A DNA stretch of 64,000 nt from Catellatospora sp. IY07-71. Its GTDB lineage: Bacteria; Actinomycetota; Actinomycetes; Mycobacteriales; Micromonosporaceae. The notes below the pieces were generated by a model that saw nothing but the letters and a program-made list of their open reading frames with translations, searched no databases and had not been told where the DNA came from. The translations under genes and the position numbers were made by a program. This document shows positions 18,454 through 28,016 of this stretch, in pieces (the stretch's first letter is position 1; each line of letters begins with the position of its first letter). The DNA is taken from positions 6,357,501 through 6,421,500 of the forward strand of contig NZ_AP023360.1 in the NCBI RefSeq assembly GCF_018326265.1. The letters are read 5' to 3'.

Positions 18454-18610
18454 CGCAGCCCTCCTGCCGCAGGAACTCGTAAATACGCTGGATCGTTGGC
18501 AGCGACGTGTCCCACTCGTGCGCGGAGTTCATCGCCCTGACGAACAGCACCTCTTCTCGTGTCTCGGTCACCGGCTCTGCCAGTGCGCTGCCGTAGGTCG
18601 TCCCGTGCAT
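18443..18610 (-). CDS. Small hypothetical protein, 55 residues
   Basis: Starts MHGTTYGSAL at 18610 with a good ribosome site (GGGAGGTG) 4 bases upstream, so the start is well supported. It ends REEVLFVRAMNSAHEW...LRQEGCDER. No family recognised. It is the first gene of the reverse-strand group ending with the methyltransferase, and divergent from the DUF6879/XRE group. Confidence 0.55.
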   Translation of the reverse strand: MHGTTYGSALAEPVTETREEVLFVRAMNSAHEWDTSLPTIQRIYEFLRQEGCDER

Positions 18611-18964
18611 GTACACCTCCCGTCGCGGGGTTGCGTCACCCACGGACGGCGGGCACTCCCTGGGTGCGAGCCGGGAGGGATGCCTCGGTATCACCGTCCG
18701 TGAGCGACGGGTCGACGTTAAGGAGCAGCCAAAACGGGGCTCAATGCATGTGCGACGGTTTGCTCCAGACTCATTGGTTACCGTTCGCGGGGGCGACCAG
18801 CCGCTTCTCGAGGACACCAAGGGCACGTACACCAAGGAAGATCATTACGGCTCTTTGGCCCGGCACCACCGTCAAGCAAACTGAAGCAAAGACATTGAGA
18901 CCTCCCCGCATAAGCGAGCAAAGTTGGCCGAAGCGATCGACGCCTTGAACGGAGGGACAACACC
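18611..18964. promoter_or_regulatory. Divergent control region between two small-gene groups
   Basis: 354 bases with no convincing gene, between divergent start codons. CACGGACGG at 18641-18649 and its exact complement CCGTCCGTG at 18694-18702 form an inverted repeat spaced 44 bases apart, placed where the reverse-strand group should start transcription. It could be an operator for the XRE protein encoded nearby (inference). Confidence 0.4.
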
Positions 18965-19192
18965 ATGGCACTCAAGTTCCTGGGCAAGGACCCGAACAGC
19001 CCCAGCGGCGGTTCTCCAACGATCTACCTCGACACCGAGCGCGACACGTACGTGGTACAGGGTTGGAGGGTCGAGGACCCAGAGCGGCTGGCGCAGATGG
19101 CCATCCCCGGCCACGAGACAGTAGTCGAGATCCCCCGCTACATGACCAAGTTCTTCGAGGAGGCACCTGGTGACGCCAGCAGCAACGGTTGA
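18965..19192 (+). CDS. Small protein of the DUF6879/XRE regulatory cassette
   Basis: 75 residues starting MALKFLGKDPNSPSGG, with GGAGG 8 bases before the ATG. The sequence has YLDTERDTYVVQGW and HETVVEIPRYMTKFFEEA. Small proteins like this commonly precede DUF6879 genes in actinomycetes. It overlaps the next gene by 23 bases. Function unknown; a small toxin or adaptor in a toxin-antitoxin-like group is possible. Confidence 0.6.
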   Translation: MALKFLGKDPNSPSGGSPTIYLDTERDTYVVQGWRVEDPERLAQMAIPGHETVVEIPRYMTKFFEEAPGDASSNG

Positions 19193-19688
19193 CGCGCACC
19201 TGCGCCAGGCGCAGCGGTCGGCGCTGCACCTGGAGATGCGTGACGGGTACATGCTCGACGACCCGATGTTGCACGCCTGGCGCGCTGGGCACCGCGATGA
19301 CCCGGACAACCGCGCGTCCTGGTGGAACGAGTGGTGCGAGATGATCGCCGGCCTGACCGGCCGCGGCGTCGCCGTACGCCGTGCGCGGATCGTCTCGGAG
19401 CCCGTCAGCCAGTACATCCGCTACGAATACGACGTCACTTTCATGAACCTGGCGGTGGGCGAGGACGTCCGCTGGCTTCCCCGCCGACAGGCCACGGACC
19501 TGGCGCTACCCGGCAATGACTTCTGGCTGATGGACGAGCAGACCCTGCTCATCAATCATTTCAGCGGCGAGGGCGACTGGCTGGAAGCAGAACTGGTATC
19601 CGACCCCGACGTAGTCAAACTCTGTCTGTCCGCGTTCGAGGCAGTCTGGGAGCGGGCCACTCCGCACACCGAATACCGGCCGCGCTGA
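19170..19688 (+). CDS. DUF6879-family protein
   Basis: 172 residues from a GTG preceded by GGAGG. Diagnostic features are LHLEMRDGYMLDDPMLHAWR, the central RRARIVSEPVSQYIRYEYD, and the tail FWLMDEQTLLINHFSGEGDW. DUF6879 proteins are widespread in actinobacteria beside XRE/DUF5753 regulators; their biochemical role is not known. Overlap with the 75-residue gene and a 21-base gap to the regulator make a three-gene operon. Confidence 0.8.
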   Translation: MTPAATVDAHLRQAQRSALHLEMRDGYMLDDPMLHAWRAGHRDDPDNRASWWNEWCEMIAGLTGRGVAVRRARIVSEPVSQYIRYEYDVTFMNLAVGEDVRWLPRRQATDLALPGNDFWLMDEQTLLINHFSGEGDWLEAELVSDPDVVKLCLSAFEAVWERATPHTEYRPR

Positions 19689-19709
19689 CAGCACGACGAG
19701 ACTGCTGCC

Positions 19710-20561
19710 GTGCCCCCGTACTCTTCGAGCGCAACCCAGGCACTTGAGGTGCTGGGCACCCGCCTGCGTGAGATCCGCGTCGATGCCGGCCTCACCGGGC
19801 GGGGCCTCGCGGCCCTCGCCGGCTGGCACTCGTCGAAGGTCAGCAAGATCGAACACGCCAAGCAAGCGCCCACCCCCGACGACATCAAAGCCTGGTGCCA
19901 GCACTGCGGCGCACCCGCCGAAGCCCCGGAGCTGATCGCATCGCTACGTGCCGTCGAGGGCATGTTCGTGGACTGGCGCCGAATGGAACGGACGGGGCTG
20001 AAGCTCGCTCAGGAATCCGTCAACCCGCTGTGGGAGCGGACCAGAAGATTCCGCATCTACTCCGGCTGGCTCATACCGGGCCCGATACAGACCGGCGGCT
20101 ACATCTCGGCATTGCTGACCTCCATCATGGCCCGGCGGGACCTGCCCGACGACATCGAGGCAGCCACACAGGTGCGAATCGAGCGGCAGCACGTCGTGCG
20201 CCAGCCTCACCGCAAATTCGCCATCATCCTGGAGGAGAGTGTCCTGCGCTTCCGTATCGGCGGAGTCGATACGATGGCGGCGCAGCTAGGCCATCTGCTG
20301 ACAATCAGCACATTGCCCACGGTGTCTGTCGGGGTGATCCCGCTAGACGCCAATAGGTCCGCAATATGGCCAACCGAGGGCTTCTTCATTTACGACGACG
20401 AACAGGTCGCCGTGGAACTCGTCTCGGGTTACCTGACGATCACTCAACCGCGCGAGGTGGCCATGTACGCGGACACCTTCAGCATGTTTTCCAAGCAGGC
20501 AGTTCACGGGGCCGCGGCCCGCCAACTCATCGCCACCGCGATCAACGCGTTGGACTCCTGA
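19710..20561 (+). CDS. XRE-family regulator with DUF5753 domain (Scr1-type)
   Basis: 283 residues from a GTG. The N-terminal helix-turn-helix (LREIRVDAGLTGRGLAALAG, WHSSKVSKIEHAKQAPT) is followed by the DUF5753 domain (RFRIYSGWLIPGPIQTGGYI, LPTVSVGVIPLD, GFFIYDDEQVAVELV). Such proteins are transcription regulators, sometimes described as antitoxin-like partners of small DUF397-type proteins. It lies 205 bases upstream of pglX on the same strand and could control the BREX operon; that is inference. Confidence 0.85.
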   Translation: MPPYSSSATQALEVLGTRLREIRVDAGLTGRGLAALAGWHSSKVSKIEHAKQAPTPDDIKAWCQHCGAPAEAPELIASLRAVEGMFVDWRRMERTGLKLAQESVNPLWERTRRFRIYSGWLIPGPIQTGGYISALLTSIMARRDLPDDIEAATQVRIERQHVVRQPHRKFAIILEESVLRFRIGGVDTMAAQLGHLLTISTLPTVSVGVIPLDANRSAIWPTEGFFIYDDEQVAVELVSGYLTITQPREVAMYADTFSMFSKQAVHGAAARQLIATAINALDS

Positions 20562-20766
20562 GTCCGAGTCCCGTGAACCACGGCTAACGCCATCTCAGCC
20601 GTCCCGGTCCGCGTAATGCGCCGGACGCTGACAATCGACGGCGTGAGGGCTGCCCGGCAACCTCCAGCCGGGTGCTCGAGAGCACCGGGCGGCCGACCTT
20701 GCCACCAGCCAATAAGCGGAACGGCATGGGACAAGCCGTGGCGGCCGCCAGCCGTAGGATCTGCGT

Positions 20767-23700
20767 GTGATCGAGACCCGAGCCCTCCAGAGACAAGCTG
20801 GCCTCCTCGTCGACGACCTGCGCACCCAGGTCGCGGCCGACAGCGAGCTCAGCTCCGCGCTGCGCAAGGAGCACACCGAGGCGCAGGCAGCGAAGCGAGT
20901 CGGGGTCACGTACGAGACGTGGCTGGAAGGCGTGCTCGACCAGGCAGCCGTGGCGTGGGTGCTGGCCTGCGTGTTCGTCCGGTTCTGCGAGGACAACCGG
21001 CTCATCGACCGGCAGTGGCTCGGCGGCCCCGAAGCCGACGCGTCGGTTGAGCGGGCGCTGCAGGCACGACAGGCGTATCTGATCACCAACCCGGCCCACA
21101 ACGACCGGCACTGGCTCCGAGATGGCGCTTTCGCCCACCTGCGGGGCCTGCGCGCCACCGCCAAGATCTTCGACGATCACAATCCGGTCTGGCGATTCGA
21201 CATCTCCGCCGACGCCGCCGAAGCCCTGTCCGACTTCTTCCGCCGCGGCGACGGCCACCGCTCGCTGCGCAGCGAAACCCTCGACACCCGCTTCCTCGGC
21301 GACCTCTACCAGGACCTTTCCGCTCACGCCCGCTCGACGTACGCGCTGCTGCAGACGCCTGAGTTCGTCGAGGAGTTCATCCTCGACCGAACCTTGGAGC
21401 CAGCGCTTAAGGAGTTCGGCCTCGCCGAGACCTCCGTCATCGACCCGACCTGCGGATCCGGCCACTTCCTGCTCGGTGCGTTCCACCGACTGCTGGCCAA
21501 ATGGCGCGAACGTGAACCCGCCACCGCCGTCGACGCACTTGTCGAGCGGGCACTCGAGCAGGTCACCGGAGTCGACATCAACCCATTCGCGGTCGCCATC
21601 GCCCGCTTCCGCTTGCTTGTCGCCGCCCTGCGGGCAACCGGACGCACCAACCTCAACAACACCTACCTGGTACGCGTCGCGACCGGTGACTCTCTCCTCG
21701 AGTGGGGTGAGAGGTCCGGCCATCAGGGTGATCTGGTCGCCGAACTCGAAGGCCGACCCGTCTTCGCTTACGTCACCGAAGACGCCGACCTGCTTGCCGA
21801 CTACCTGCGCCCCAGCAGGTACACCGTCGTCGTCGGCAACCCTCCCTACATCACCGTCAAAGACAAGACCCTCAACGAGCACTACCGGGATATGTACTCG
21901 GCCTGCTCTGGTAAGTACGCCCTGTCGGTGCCGTTCGCGCAACGGTTCTTCGAGCTGGCCAAGCGCGGCGACAAGGACGGCGACGGTGCGGGCCATGTCG
22001 GGCAGATCACCGCAAACTCGTTCATGAAACGTGAGTTCGGCAAAACGCTCATCAACGAGTACTTCGCAGGCGAGGTCGAACTGACCGAGGTCATCGACAC
22101 CTCTGGCGCCTACATCCCCGGCCACGGCACTCCGACCGTCATCCTCATCGGCACCAACCGCTACGTAAGCCAGCGCTACAGCAGCCCGATTCGCACTGTT
22201 CTAGGTGTGCGTGGCGAGCCGGGTCAGCCAGAAAAACCATCCGAAGGCCTCGTATGGACCGCGATCGTCACGCAGATCGACGAACCCGGCACTGATACCG
22301 ATTGGATCAGTGTCGCCGACTCCAACCGCGATCGACTAGCTGCCCACCCCTGGAGCCTTTCTGGCGGCGGAGCGTCTGAGGTTCTTAATCAACTGAACAG
22401 ATCAACCAGGAAGCTAGGGTCAGAGATTGCAGGTGCAATCGGGTTCGCAAGCTTCCCGGGGCAGGACGAAGCCTTCTTCGCCCCCGGAGAGTGGTTCAAG
22501 CGCAGGTATATCCCTGACGGACTCCATCGGCCGTTGATAATCGGCGAGCTGGTGCGAGACTGGCATTGTCAGACTGGCGACCATGCTTTGGTTCCCTACC
22601 GCGAAAGTCTTGAGCCACTATCCTTCGACCCAACCGTATCCTGGGGCCGTCATCTGTGGACGCTCCGCCGCACACTCGGTTCGATCACTGGATTCGGCGG
22701 CCAAACACGCGCAGACTCGGATGATCCGTGGTGGACCTGGTATCGATGGGTACCAGAGCGGTATCGAACGCCGTTGTCGATTTCATTTGCGTTTGTGGCT
22801 ACACACAATCACTTCGTGCTAGATCGGGGCGGCAAGGTCTTCAACCGTTCCGCGCCGGTTATCAAGTTGTCGGAGGAGGCGACGAAGGACGATCACCTCC
22901 GGCTGCTCGGGCTGCTGAACAGCTCGACCGCCTGCTTCTGGCTAAAGCAGGTCAGCCAGGGCAAGTCAGGTAGCGGCATTGGACGTGGTATCCAGCCCGA
23001 AGACTGGATGGAGCGCTACGAGTTCACCGGAACCAAGCTTGAGGAGTTTCCCCTACCCTCCGCGTACCCGCTGGAGCTGGGTCGGGAGCTGGATGGGCTG
23101 GCACGGCGGCTCGCTGAGGTGACCCCAGCGGCGGTCGCTGAGTCGAGGGTGCTGACGTGGGAGCGGTTGGCCGAGGCACGTGCCGACTACGCCTCCCTCC
23201 GGGCGCGGATGATCGCGTTGCAGGAGGATCTGGACTGGCGCGTGTACCAGCTCTACGGATTGCTTGACGAGGACCTGACCGCCGCAAACCCGCCTGAACT
23301 GGCACTGGGCGAGCGGGCGTTCGAGATCGTCCTGGCCCGCAAGCTGGAGGCGGGCGAGGCCGAGACACAGTGGTTCGAGCGGCACGGCTCGACGCCGATC
23401 ACCGAGCTTCCCGCGCACTGGCCCGCCGACTACCGGGCGCTGGTCGAGAAGCGGATCGCCATCATCGAATCCGACCGCAACATCGGGCTGATCGAACGTC
23501 CGGAGTGCAAGCGCCGCTGGAACACCCCCGCCTGGGACGACCTCCAGAAGACCGCGCTAGAGGACTGGCTGCTCGACCGGCTGGAGGCGTCCGCCTTGTG
23601 GGGCGTCATGCCGGCACCGCTGTCGGTCGCTCAGCTCGCCGACCGCATCCGCCACGACGCAGACTTCCGTTCCGTGCTCGACCTGTGGGTCGGCACCGAC

Positions 23701-24282
23701 CACCACGACCTGGTCAAGACGCTAGGCAAGCTGGTCGCTGACGAGCACGTACCGTTGCTGCCCACCGACCGCTACAAGCCGTCTGGCCTGCGTAAACGTG
23801 CCCAGTGGGAGCGCACGTGGTCGCTACAGCGCCGTGAGGATGCCGGCGAGAAGGTCGACATCGCGGTCCCGCCGAAGTACACCTCGGCCGACTTCGCCAA
23901 GCCGTCCTACTGGCGTAACCGCGGCAAGCTCGACGTGCCCAAGGAGCGCTTCATCTCATACCCCCGCATGGGCCGCGATGAGGACGGCACCGAACTGCTC
24001 GGCTGGGCCGGCTGGGACCACCTACAGCAGGCCCAGGCCCTAGCCACCGTCTACCTCGACCGCAAGCAGCAGGCCGGCTGGCCCGTCGACCGGCTCTTGC
24101 CGCTGCTCGCCGGCCTGGCCGAGCTGGAGCCGTGGCTCAAGCAGTGGCACGATGACCCCAAACCCGGCTACCTGGGCACCCCGGCCAAGTTCTTCTCCGG
24201 CCTCATCGACACCGAGCTCGGCTCCCTCGGATCCGACCGCTCGACCCTGATCAAGCTGCGCGGCGTGGAGGAACTCGCATGA
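20767..24282 (+). CDS. pglX: BREX type 2 adenine-specific DNA methyltransferase PglX
   Basis: 1171 residues from a GTG. The gamma-class N6-adenine methylase core is clear: motif I DPTCGSGHFLLGAF (from Asp226), FAVAIARFRLLVAALRATGR, and motif IV VVGNPPYITVKD (Asn358). A long target-recognition and C-terminal region follows. In BREX the enzyme marks host DNA so the rest of the system spares it. Size and architecture fit PglX. The stretch ~22150-23000 is visibly AT-richer and uses rarer codons than its surroundings, consistent with exchange of the recognition region. Its stop overlaps the pglY start by 4 bases. Confidence 0.93.
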   Translation: MIETRALQRQAGLLVDDLRTQVAADSELSSALRKEHTEAQAAKRVGVTYETWLEGVLDQAAVAWVLACVFVRFCEDNRLIDRQWLGGPEADASVERALQARQAYLITNPAHNDRHWLRDGAFAHLRGLRATAKIFDDHNPVWRFDISADAAEALSDFFRRGDGHRSLRSETLDTRFLGDLYQDLSAHARSTYALLQTPEFVEEFILDRTLEPALKEFGLAETSVIDPTCGSGHFLLGAFHRLLAKWREREPATAVDALVERALEQVTGVDINPFAVAIARFRLLVAALRATGRTNLNNTYLVRVATGDSLLEWGERSGHQGDLVAELEGRPVFAYVTEDADLLADYLRPSRYTVVVGNPPYITVKDKTLNEHYRDMYSACSGKYALSVPFAQRFFELAKRGDKDGDGAGHVGQITANSFMKREFGKTLINEYFAGEVELTEVIDTSGAYIPGHGTPTVILIGTNRYVSQRYSSPIRTVLGVRGEPGQPEKPSEGLVWTAIVTQIDEPGTDTDWISVADSNRDRLAAHPWSLSGGGASEVLNQLNRSTRKLGSEIAGAIGFASFPGQDEAFFAPGEWFKRRYIPDGLHRPLIIGELVRDWHCQTGDHALVPYRESLEPLSFDPTVSWGRHLWTLRRTLGSITGFGGQTRADSDDPWWTWYRWVPERYRTPLSISFAFVATHNHFVLDRGGKVFNRSAPVIKLSEEATKDDHLRLLGLLNSSTACFWLKQVSQGKSGSGIGRGIQPEDWMERYEFTGTKLEEFPLPSAYPLELGRELDGLARRLAEVTPAAVAESRVLTWERLAEARADYASLRARMIALQEDLDWRVYQLYGLLDEDLTAANPPELALGERAFEIVLARKLEAGEAETQWFERHGSTPITELPAHWPADYRALVEKRIAIIESDRNIGLIERPECKRRWNTPAWDDLQKTALEDWLLDRLEASALWGVMPAPLSVAQLADRIRHDADFRSVLDLWVGTDHHDLVKTLGKLVADEHVPLLPTDRYKPSGLRKRAQWERTWSLQRREDAGEKVDIAVPPKYTSADFAKPSYWRNRGKLDVPKERFISYPRMGRDEDGTELLGWAGWDHLQQAQALATVYLDRKQQAGWPVDRLLPLLAGLAELEPWLKQWHDDPKPGYLGTPAKFFSGLIDTELGSLGSDRSTLIKLRGVEELA

Positions 24283-27200
24283 CCCTGATGCGTGACCTGA
24301 TCGGCATCCCGACGTCGGTGGGCGAGGGCGACTTCGTCGTCCGCGCAGCCGAGGGCGCCGACCTCGCCAACTACGTCGTGACCGACGATCTGCGCGGCAA
24401 CTTCACAGAGGCGTTGCGGACCGTGGGGCATGCGGTGACCACCGGCCGCTCGCAGGCGAAGTTCCTGCATGGCTCGTTCGGTGCGGGTAAGTCGCATTTC
24501 ATGTCGGTGCTGCGGGAGCTGCTGAAGCACAACCCACAGGCTCGCGCGATCCGCGGCCTGGCCGAGCCGGTCGCCTCCGCCGACGCGTGGCTGCCCGGCA
24601 AGAAGATCCTGTGCCTGACGTTCCACATGCTCGACGCCCGGTCGGTGGAGCAGGCGATCCTGGAGGGCTACCTGCGTCAGATCGCGGCACTGCACCCGGA
24701 CGCGCCGACCCCGGCCGTGCACCGCTCGGACGCGCTGCTCAGAGACGCCGCCAACCTGCGCCAGACGATGGGCGACGACGCGTTCTTCGGCAAGCTCGGC
24801 GGCGACTCCGGTCCCGCCGCGGCCGGGCAGGGCCTGGCCGCGATGATGGCGCGGGCGCAGGGCTGGACCGCGCAGACCTACGACGCGGCCGCGGCCGCCG
24901 CGCCGGGCACCGCCGCACGCGACAGCCTCGTCAGCGCGCTGACCAGCACATTCTTCACCGGAGCGGTGCACGGCGGCGAGTATCTCGACCTCGACACCGG
25001 CCTGCAGGTCATCACCCGCCACGCGAAGAGCCTCGGCTACGACGCGGCCGTGCTGTTCCTCGACGAGTTCATCCTCTGGCTGTCGACGAAGATCTCCGAC
25101 CACGTCTTCGTCAACACCGAGGGCGCGAAGCTGAACAAGCTCGTCGAGTCGGCGGACGCCTCCCGGCCGCTGCCGCTGGTGTCGTTCGTGGCGCGGCAGC
25201 GCAACCTGGAGGAGTTCCTCGGCCCGCAGGTCGGCGGCACCGAGCGGGAGGCCCTCGCGCACGTGATGCGCCACGTGCAGGGCCGCTTCGGCGAGATCGT
25301 CCTCGCGGACACGAACCTGCCGGAGATCACCGAGAAGCGCCTGCTGCGCCCGGTCAGTGACCAGGCCCGCCAGGTCGTCGACGACGCGTTCGCGGCGGTG
25401 CGCAACCGCCGTGACGTGTGGGACACGCTGCTGCTGGGCGCGCAGTACGGTGACGCCGGCATCGGCTCGGACGCGGCGGCGTTCCGGCGGCTCTACCCGT
25501 TCTCCCCCGCGCTGGTCGCGACGCTGGTGGCGCTGTCGCAGGCGCTGCAGCGCGAGCGCACCGCGCTGCGGGTGATGACGGAGCTGCTCGTCGCCCGCCG
25601 GGACACTCTCGCCGTCAACGACCTGATAGGCGTCGCCGCACTGTTCGATCCGCTGGTGCTGCACGGCGAGCTGCCGGAGGGGGCGGTGCTGCGTCAGCGG
25701 TTCCGCGCCGCCCGCGACACCTATACCCAGAAGTTGCGCCCGCTGCTGCTGGGCAAGAACGGCATCACGGAGCAGGAGGCGGCCGGGCACGAGCAGTTCC
25801 AGCTCGACGACCGGCTGATCAAGACGCTGCTGCTGGGCGCGCTCGTTCCCGACGTGCCCGCGCTGCACAACCTGACCGCGGCCCGGCTGCACGCGCTGAA
25901 CTTCGGCAGCATCAGCTCGCCCATCCCCGGATACGAGAACCAGATCGTCATCGACCGGCTGACCCGGCTGTCCGCCGACGCCGGCGAGATCCACAAGACC
26001 GACGGTCCCGACCCGGTCTTCTCGCTGAAGGTCTCCTCGGTCGACTACGACAAGCTGCTCGAACTCGTCGGCAACGAAGAGACGACGATGGGCGTGCTGC
26101 AGGGCCTCGTCCGTGACCTGACCACCTCGGCGATCGGCCTGCGCGACAGCGAGGAGGTGCTCGGCGAGTACGTGCACCAGCGCGAGTGGCGCGGCCGCAG
26201 GCACCGGATCGGGGTCAAGTTCGGCAACATCCGCAACCGGGAGACCATGCCCGACAGCGCCCTCTACGCCGAGGGCGACACCTGGCGCATCGTCGTGGAC
26301 TACCCGTTCGACGCGCAAGGCCACAGCCGCCGCGACGACCTGGCCCGCATCGAGGGCCTGGACCGCGGGTCGCGCACCGTGTTCTGGCTGCCGTACTTCC
26401 TCACCGACGAGCTGATGGGCCGCGTCGCCCAGCTCGCTAAGATCAACTACCTGCTGGGCAGCACCGGCACCGGCGAGAAGCTCAACAGCCTCGCCGCCGA
26501 CTGGTCCCAGGCAGACCGCCAGCAGGGCCGGATCTACCTGCAGCAGCGCCAGCAGCAGCTGCGCTCGTCGCTGGGTGACAGCCTCAAGCAGGCGTACGGC
26601 GTGATCAAGTCGCAGGCCGCCGACGTGGAGATCGACCAGATCCCGGTGTTCCACACGCTCGCCGACGGCCTGCCACTGGGCGACCCGCGCGGCGGCACCA
26701 TGGACTCCGCGTTCGAACATCTCACCGCCGACGTGCTGCGCTGGTCCTACCCCGGCACCCCCGCCCTGCCCGAGGACGAGAAGCCCGTCACCAAGGCCGA
26801 GCTGGCCAAGGTGTGGCACTACGCGAAGCTCGCCGCGGCCGCCCCGGACCGGGCCGCCACCGTCGAGCAGGCCGACCGGCGCATCCTGCAGCGCATCTGC
26901 AACCACCTGCGCCTGGGCGAGCTCGTCGAGAACCGCTACGTGCTCGCGGCCGCGACCTGCTGGTGGAGCCAGCACCTGCTGCAGGAGGCCGCCAAGCAGG
27001 ACTACCGCGACCGCTTTCCCGTGCACGTGCTGCGGGACCTGCTCGACCAGCCCGCTCCCCGCGGCTTCGAACGCGACCTGCAGAACATGATCATCGCGGT
27101 GTTCGCGCTGGAGCAGCAGCTCGCCTGGTATCGCGAGGGCGGCAAGCTCGAACTGACCTCCCTGCAGGAGATCAGCGACCAGCTGGAGCTGCGCCACCCG

Positions 27201-28016
27201 CCCATGCCCGAGCCGGAGGTATGGGACCAGGCGGTGAAGCGAGCCCGGCCGCTGTTCGGCAAGCCGGTGCCCGAGTGGCGCAGCCCCGCCGCGCTGGCCG
27301 AGTTCGCCGCCCTGGTCCGGGGTGAGGCGAAGGCCCACGCCGCCAACGCACAGGTACTGTACGGCGAACTGTCCGATCACGCCGACGTGCTCGGCCTGGC
27401 CGCCGATGCCAAGTCCGGCCGGCTCGCGACCGCCCGGCGAGTGGCCAAGCTGCTCGCTCAGATCTCGGGCGAGATGGACGACGTCGTGCTCGTCGGCTAT
27501 GTCGCCGAGGCCGAGGTCGGCGACATCGACGACCTTGCCGCGAGCGTCGCCTACAAGCAGGCCCCCACGGTGACAGCCGCCCTGGCCCGGACGCACTGGT
27601 CCCTGCTGGAGGCAGTCGTCGGGCAGGTTGACTCAGACGAGGCCGCTCGTGTGATCATCGACGGCCTGCGTATCAGCTCGGCAGCGGACCAGCACGCCGA
27701 CGACCTGGTCCGGGCGTTGCAGGACGCGTCAGACGCCGCGACCGCGTACCTCACCGGTCGCGGAGGAGGCGGCTCAGGCACCGGAGGCGGTACCGACGGT
27801 GGCACAGGTGGTGGCACGGGCACCGGTGGCGGCACAGGCACGGGGACCGGCACAGGCGGTGGCACCGGCACCGGCGATGGCAAGCCGGAAGATCGGAAGC
27901 AGCCCAAGACGCGCGACGTCCGCCGCCGGGCCGAGCTCGACGAACTCGTCAGTACCCTGCAGGACGAGCTGACCGACGGGCGCACCATCCGTGTCACCTG
28001 GGAGATCGTCCCGTGA
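24279..28016 (+). CDS. pglY: BREX type 2 ATPase PglY
   Basis: 1245 residues. Walker A is GSFGAGKSHF (residues 65-74) and AAVLFLDEFILWLSTKI is the Walker B region. The rest is a long helical STAND/AAA-like body resembling PglY/BrxC ATPases. The C-terminus carries a low-complexity tract of about 45 Gly, Thr and few other residues (DNA ~27764-27885), then a charged helix RRRAELDELVSTLQDEL. The start overlaps pglX (ATGA) and the stop overlaps pglZ (GTGA), so the three are translationally coupled. It is an essential component of the BREX complex. Confidence 0.92.
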   Translation: MTLMRDLIGIPTSVGEGDFVVRAAEGADLANYVVTDDLRGNFTEALRTVGHAVTTGRSQAKFLHGSFGAGKSHFMSVLRELLKHNPQARAIRGLAEPVASADAWLPGKKILCLTFHMLDARSVEQAILEGYLRQIAALHPDAPTPAVHRSDALLRDAANLRQTMGDDAFFGKLGGDSGPAAAGQGLAAMMARAQGWTAQTYDAAAAAAPGTAARDSLVSALTSTFFTGAVHGGEYLDLDTGLQVITRHAKSLGYDAAVLFLDEFILWLSTKISDHVFVNTEGAKLNKLVESADASRPLPLVSFVARQRNLEEFLGPQVGGTEREALAHVMRHVQGRFGEIVLADTNLPEITEKRLLRPVSDQARQVVDDAFAAVRNRRDVWDTLLLGAQYGDAGIGSDAAAFRRLYPFSPALVATLVALSQALQRERTALRVMTELLVARRDTLAVNDLIGVAALFDPLVLHGELPEGAVLRQRFRAARDTYTQKLRPLLLGKNGITEQEAAGHEQFQLDDRLIKTLLLGALVPDVPALHNLTAARLHALNFGSISSPIPGYENQIVIDRLTRLSADAGEIHKTDGPDPVFSLKVSSVDYDKLLELVGNEETTMGVLQGLVRDLTTSAIGLRDSEEVLGEYVHQREWRGRRHRIGVKFGNIRNRETMPDSALYAEGDTWRIVVDYPFDAQGHSRRDDLARIEGLDRGSRTVFWLPYFLTDELMGRVAQLAKINYLLGSTGTGEKLNSLAADWSQADRQQGRIYLQQRQQQLRSSLGDSLKQAYGVIKSQAADVEIDQIPVFHTLADGLPLGDPRGGTMDSAFEHLTADVLRWSYPGTPALPEDEKPVTKAELAKVWHYAKLAAAAPDRAATVEQADRRILQRICNHLRLGELVENRYVLAAATCWWSQHLLQEAAKQDYRDRFPVHVLRDLLDQPAPRGFERDLQNMIIAVFALEQQLAWYREGGKLELTSLQEISDQLELRHPPMPEPEVWDQAVKRARPLFGKPVPEWRSPAALAEFAALVRGEAKAHAANAQVLYGELSDHADVLGLAADAKSGRLATARRVAKLLAQISGEMDDVVLVGYVAEAEVGDIDDLAASVAYKQAPTVTAALARTHWSLLEAVVGQVDSDEAARVIIDGLRISSAADQHADDLVRALQDASDAATAYLTGRGGGGSGTGGGTDGGTGGGTGTGGGTGTGTGTGGGTGTGDGKPEDRKQPKTRDVRRRAELDELVSTLQDELTDGRTIRVTWEIVP
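27764..27885 (+). repeat. Gly/Thr low-complexity coding repeat in pglY
   Basis: Degenerate short repeats of GGC, GGT and ACA/ACC codons encode alternating GGG, GT and TG units. It is a flexible linker between the ATPase body and the C-terminal helix, and a likely site of length variation by slippage. Confidence 0.8.

Noticed and set aside
20584-22125. A 513-residue reverse frame covering the pglX 5' half
   Set aside because: PglX has its start, methylase motif I and NPPY in this stretch on the other strand; the reverse frame has no recognisable domain.
20767-24282. Type IIG or type I restriction-modification enzyme instead of PglX
   Set aside because: The direct coupling to PglY, PglZ, BrxD and BrxHI genes and the matching size make PglX far more likely; no nuclease motif or specificity subunit is seen.
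24168-27596. A 1142-residue open frame antisense to pglY
   Set aside because: Composition is Gly/Val/Glu/Arg-rich repeats typical of the complement of GC-rich coding DNA, with no domain, and pglY opposite has clear motifs.
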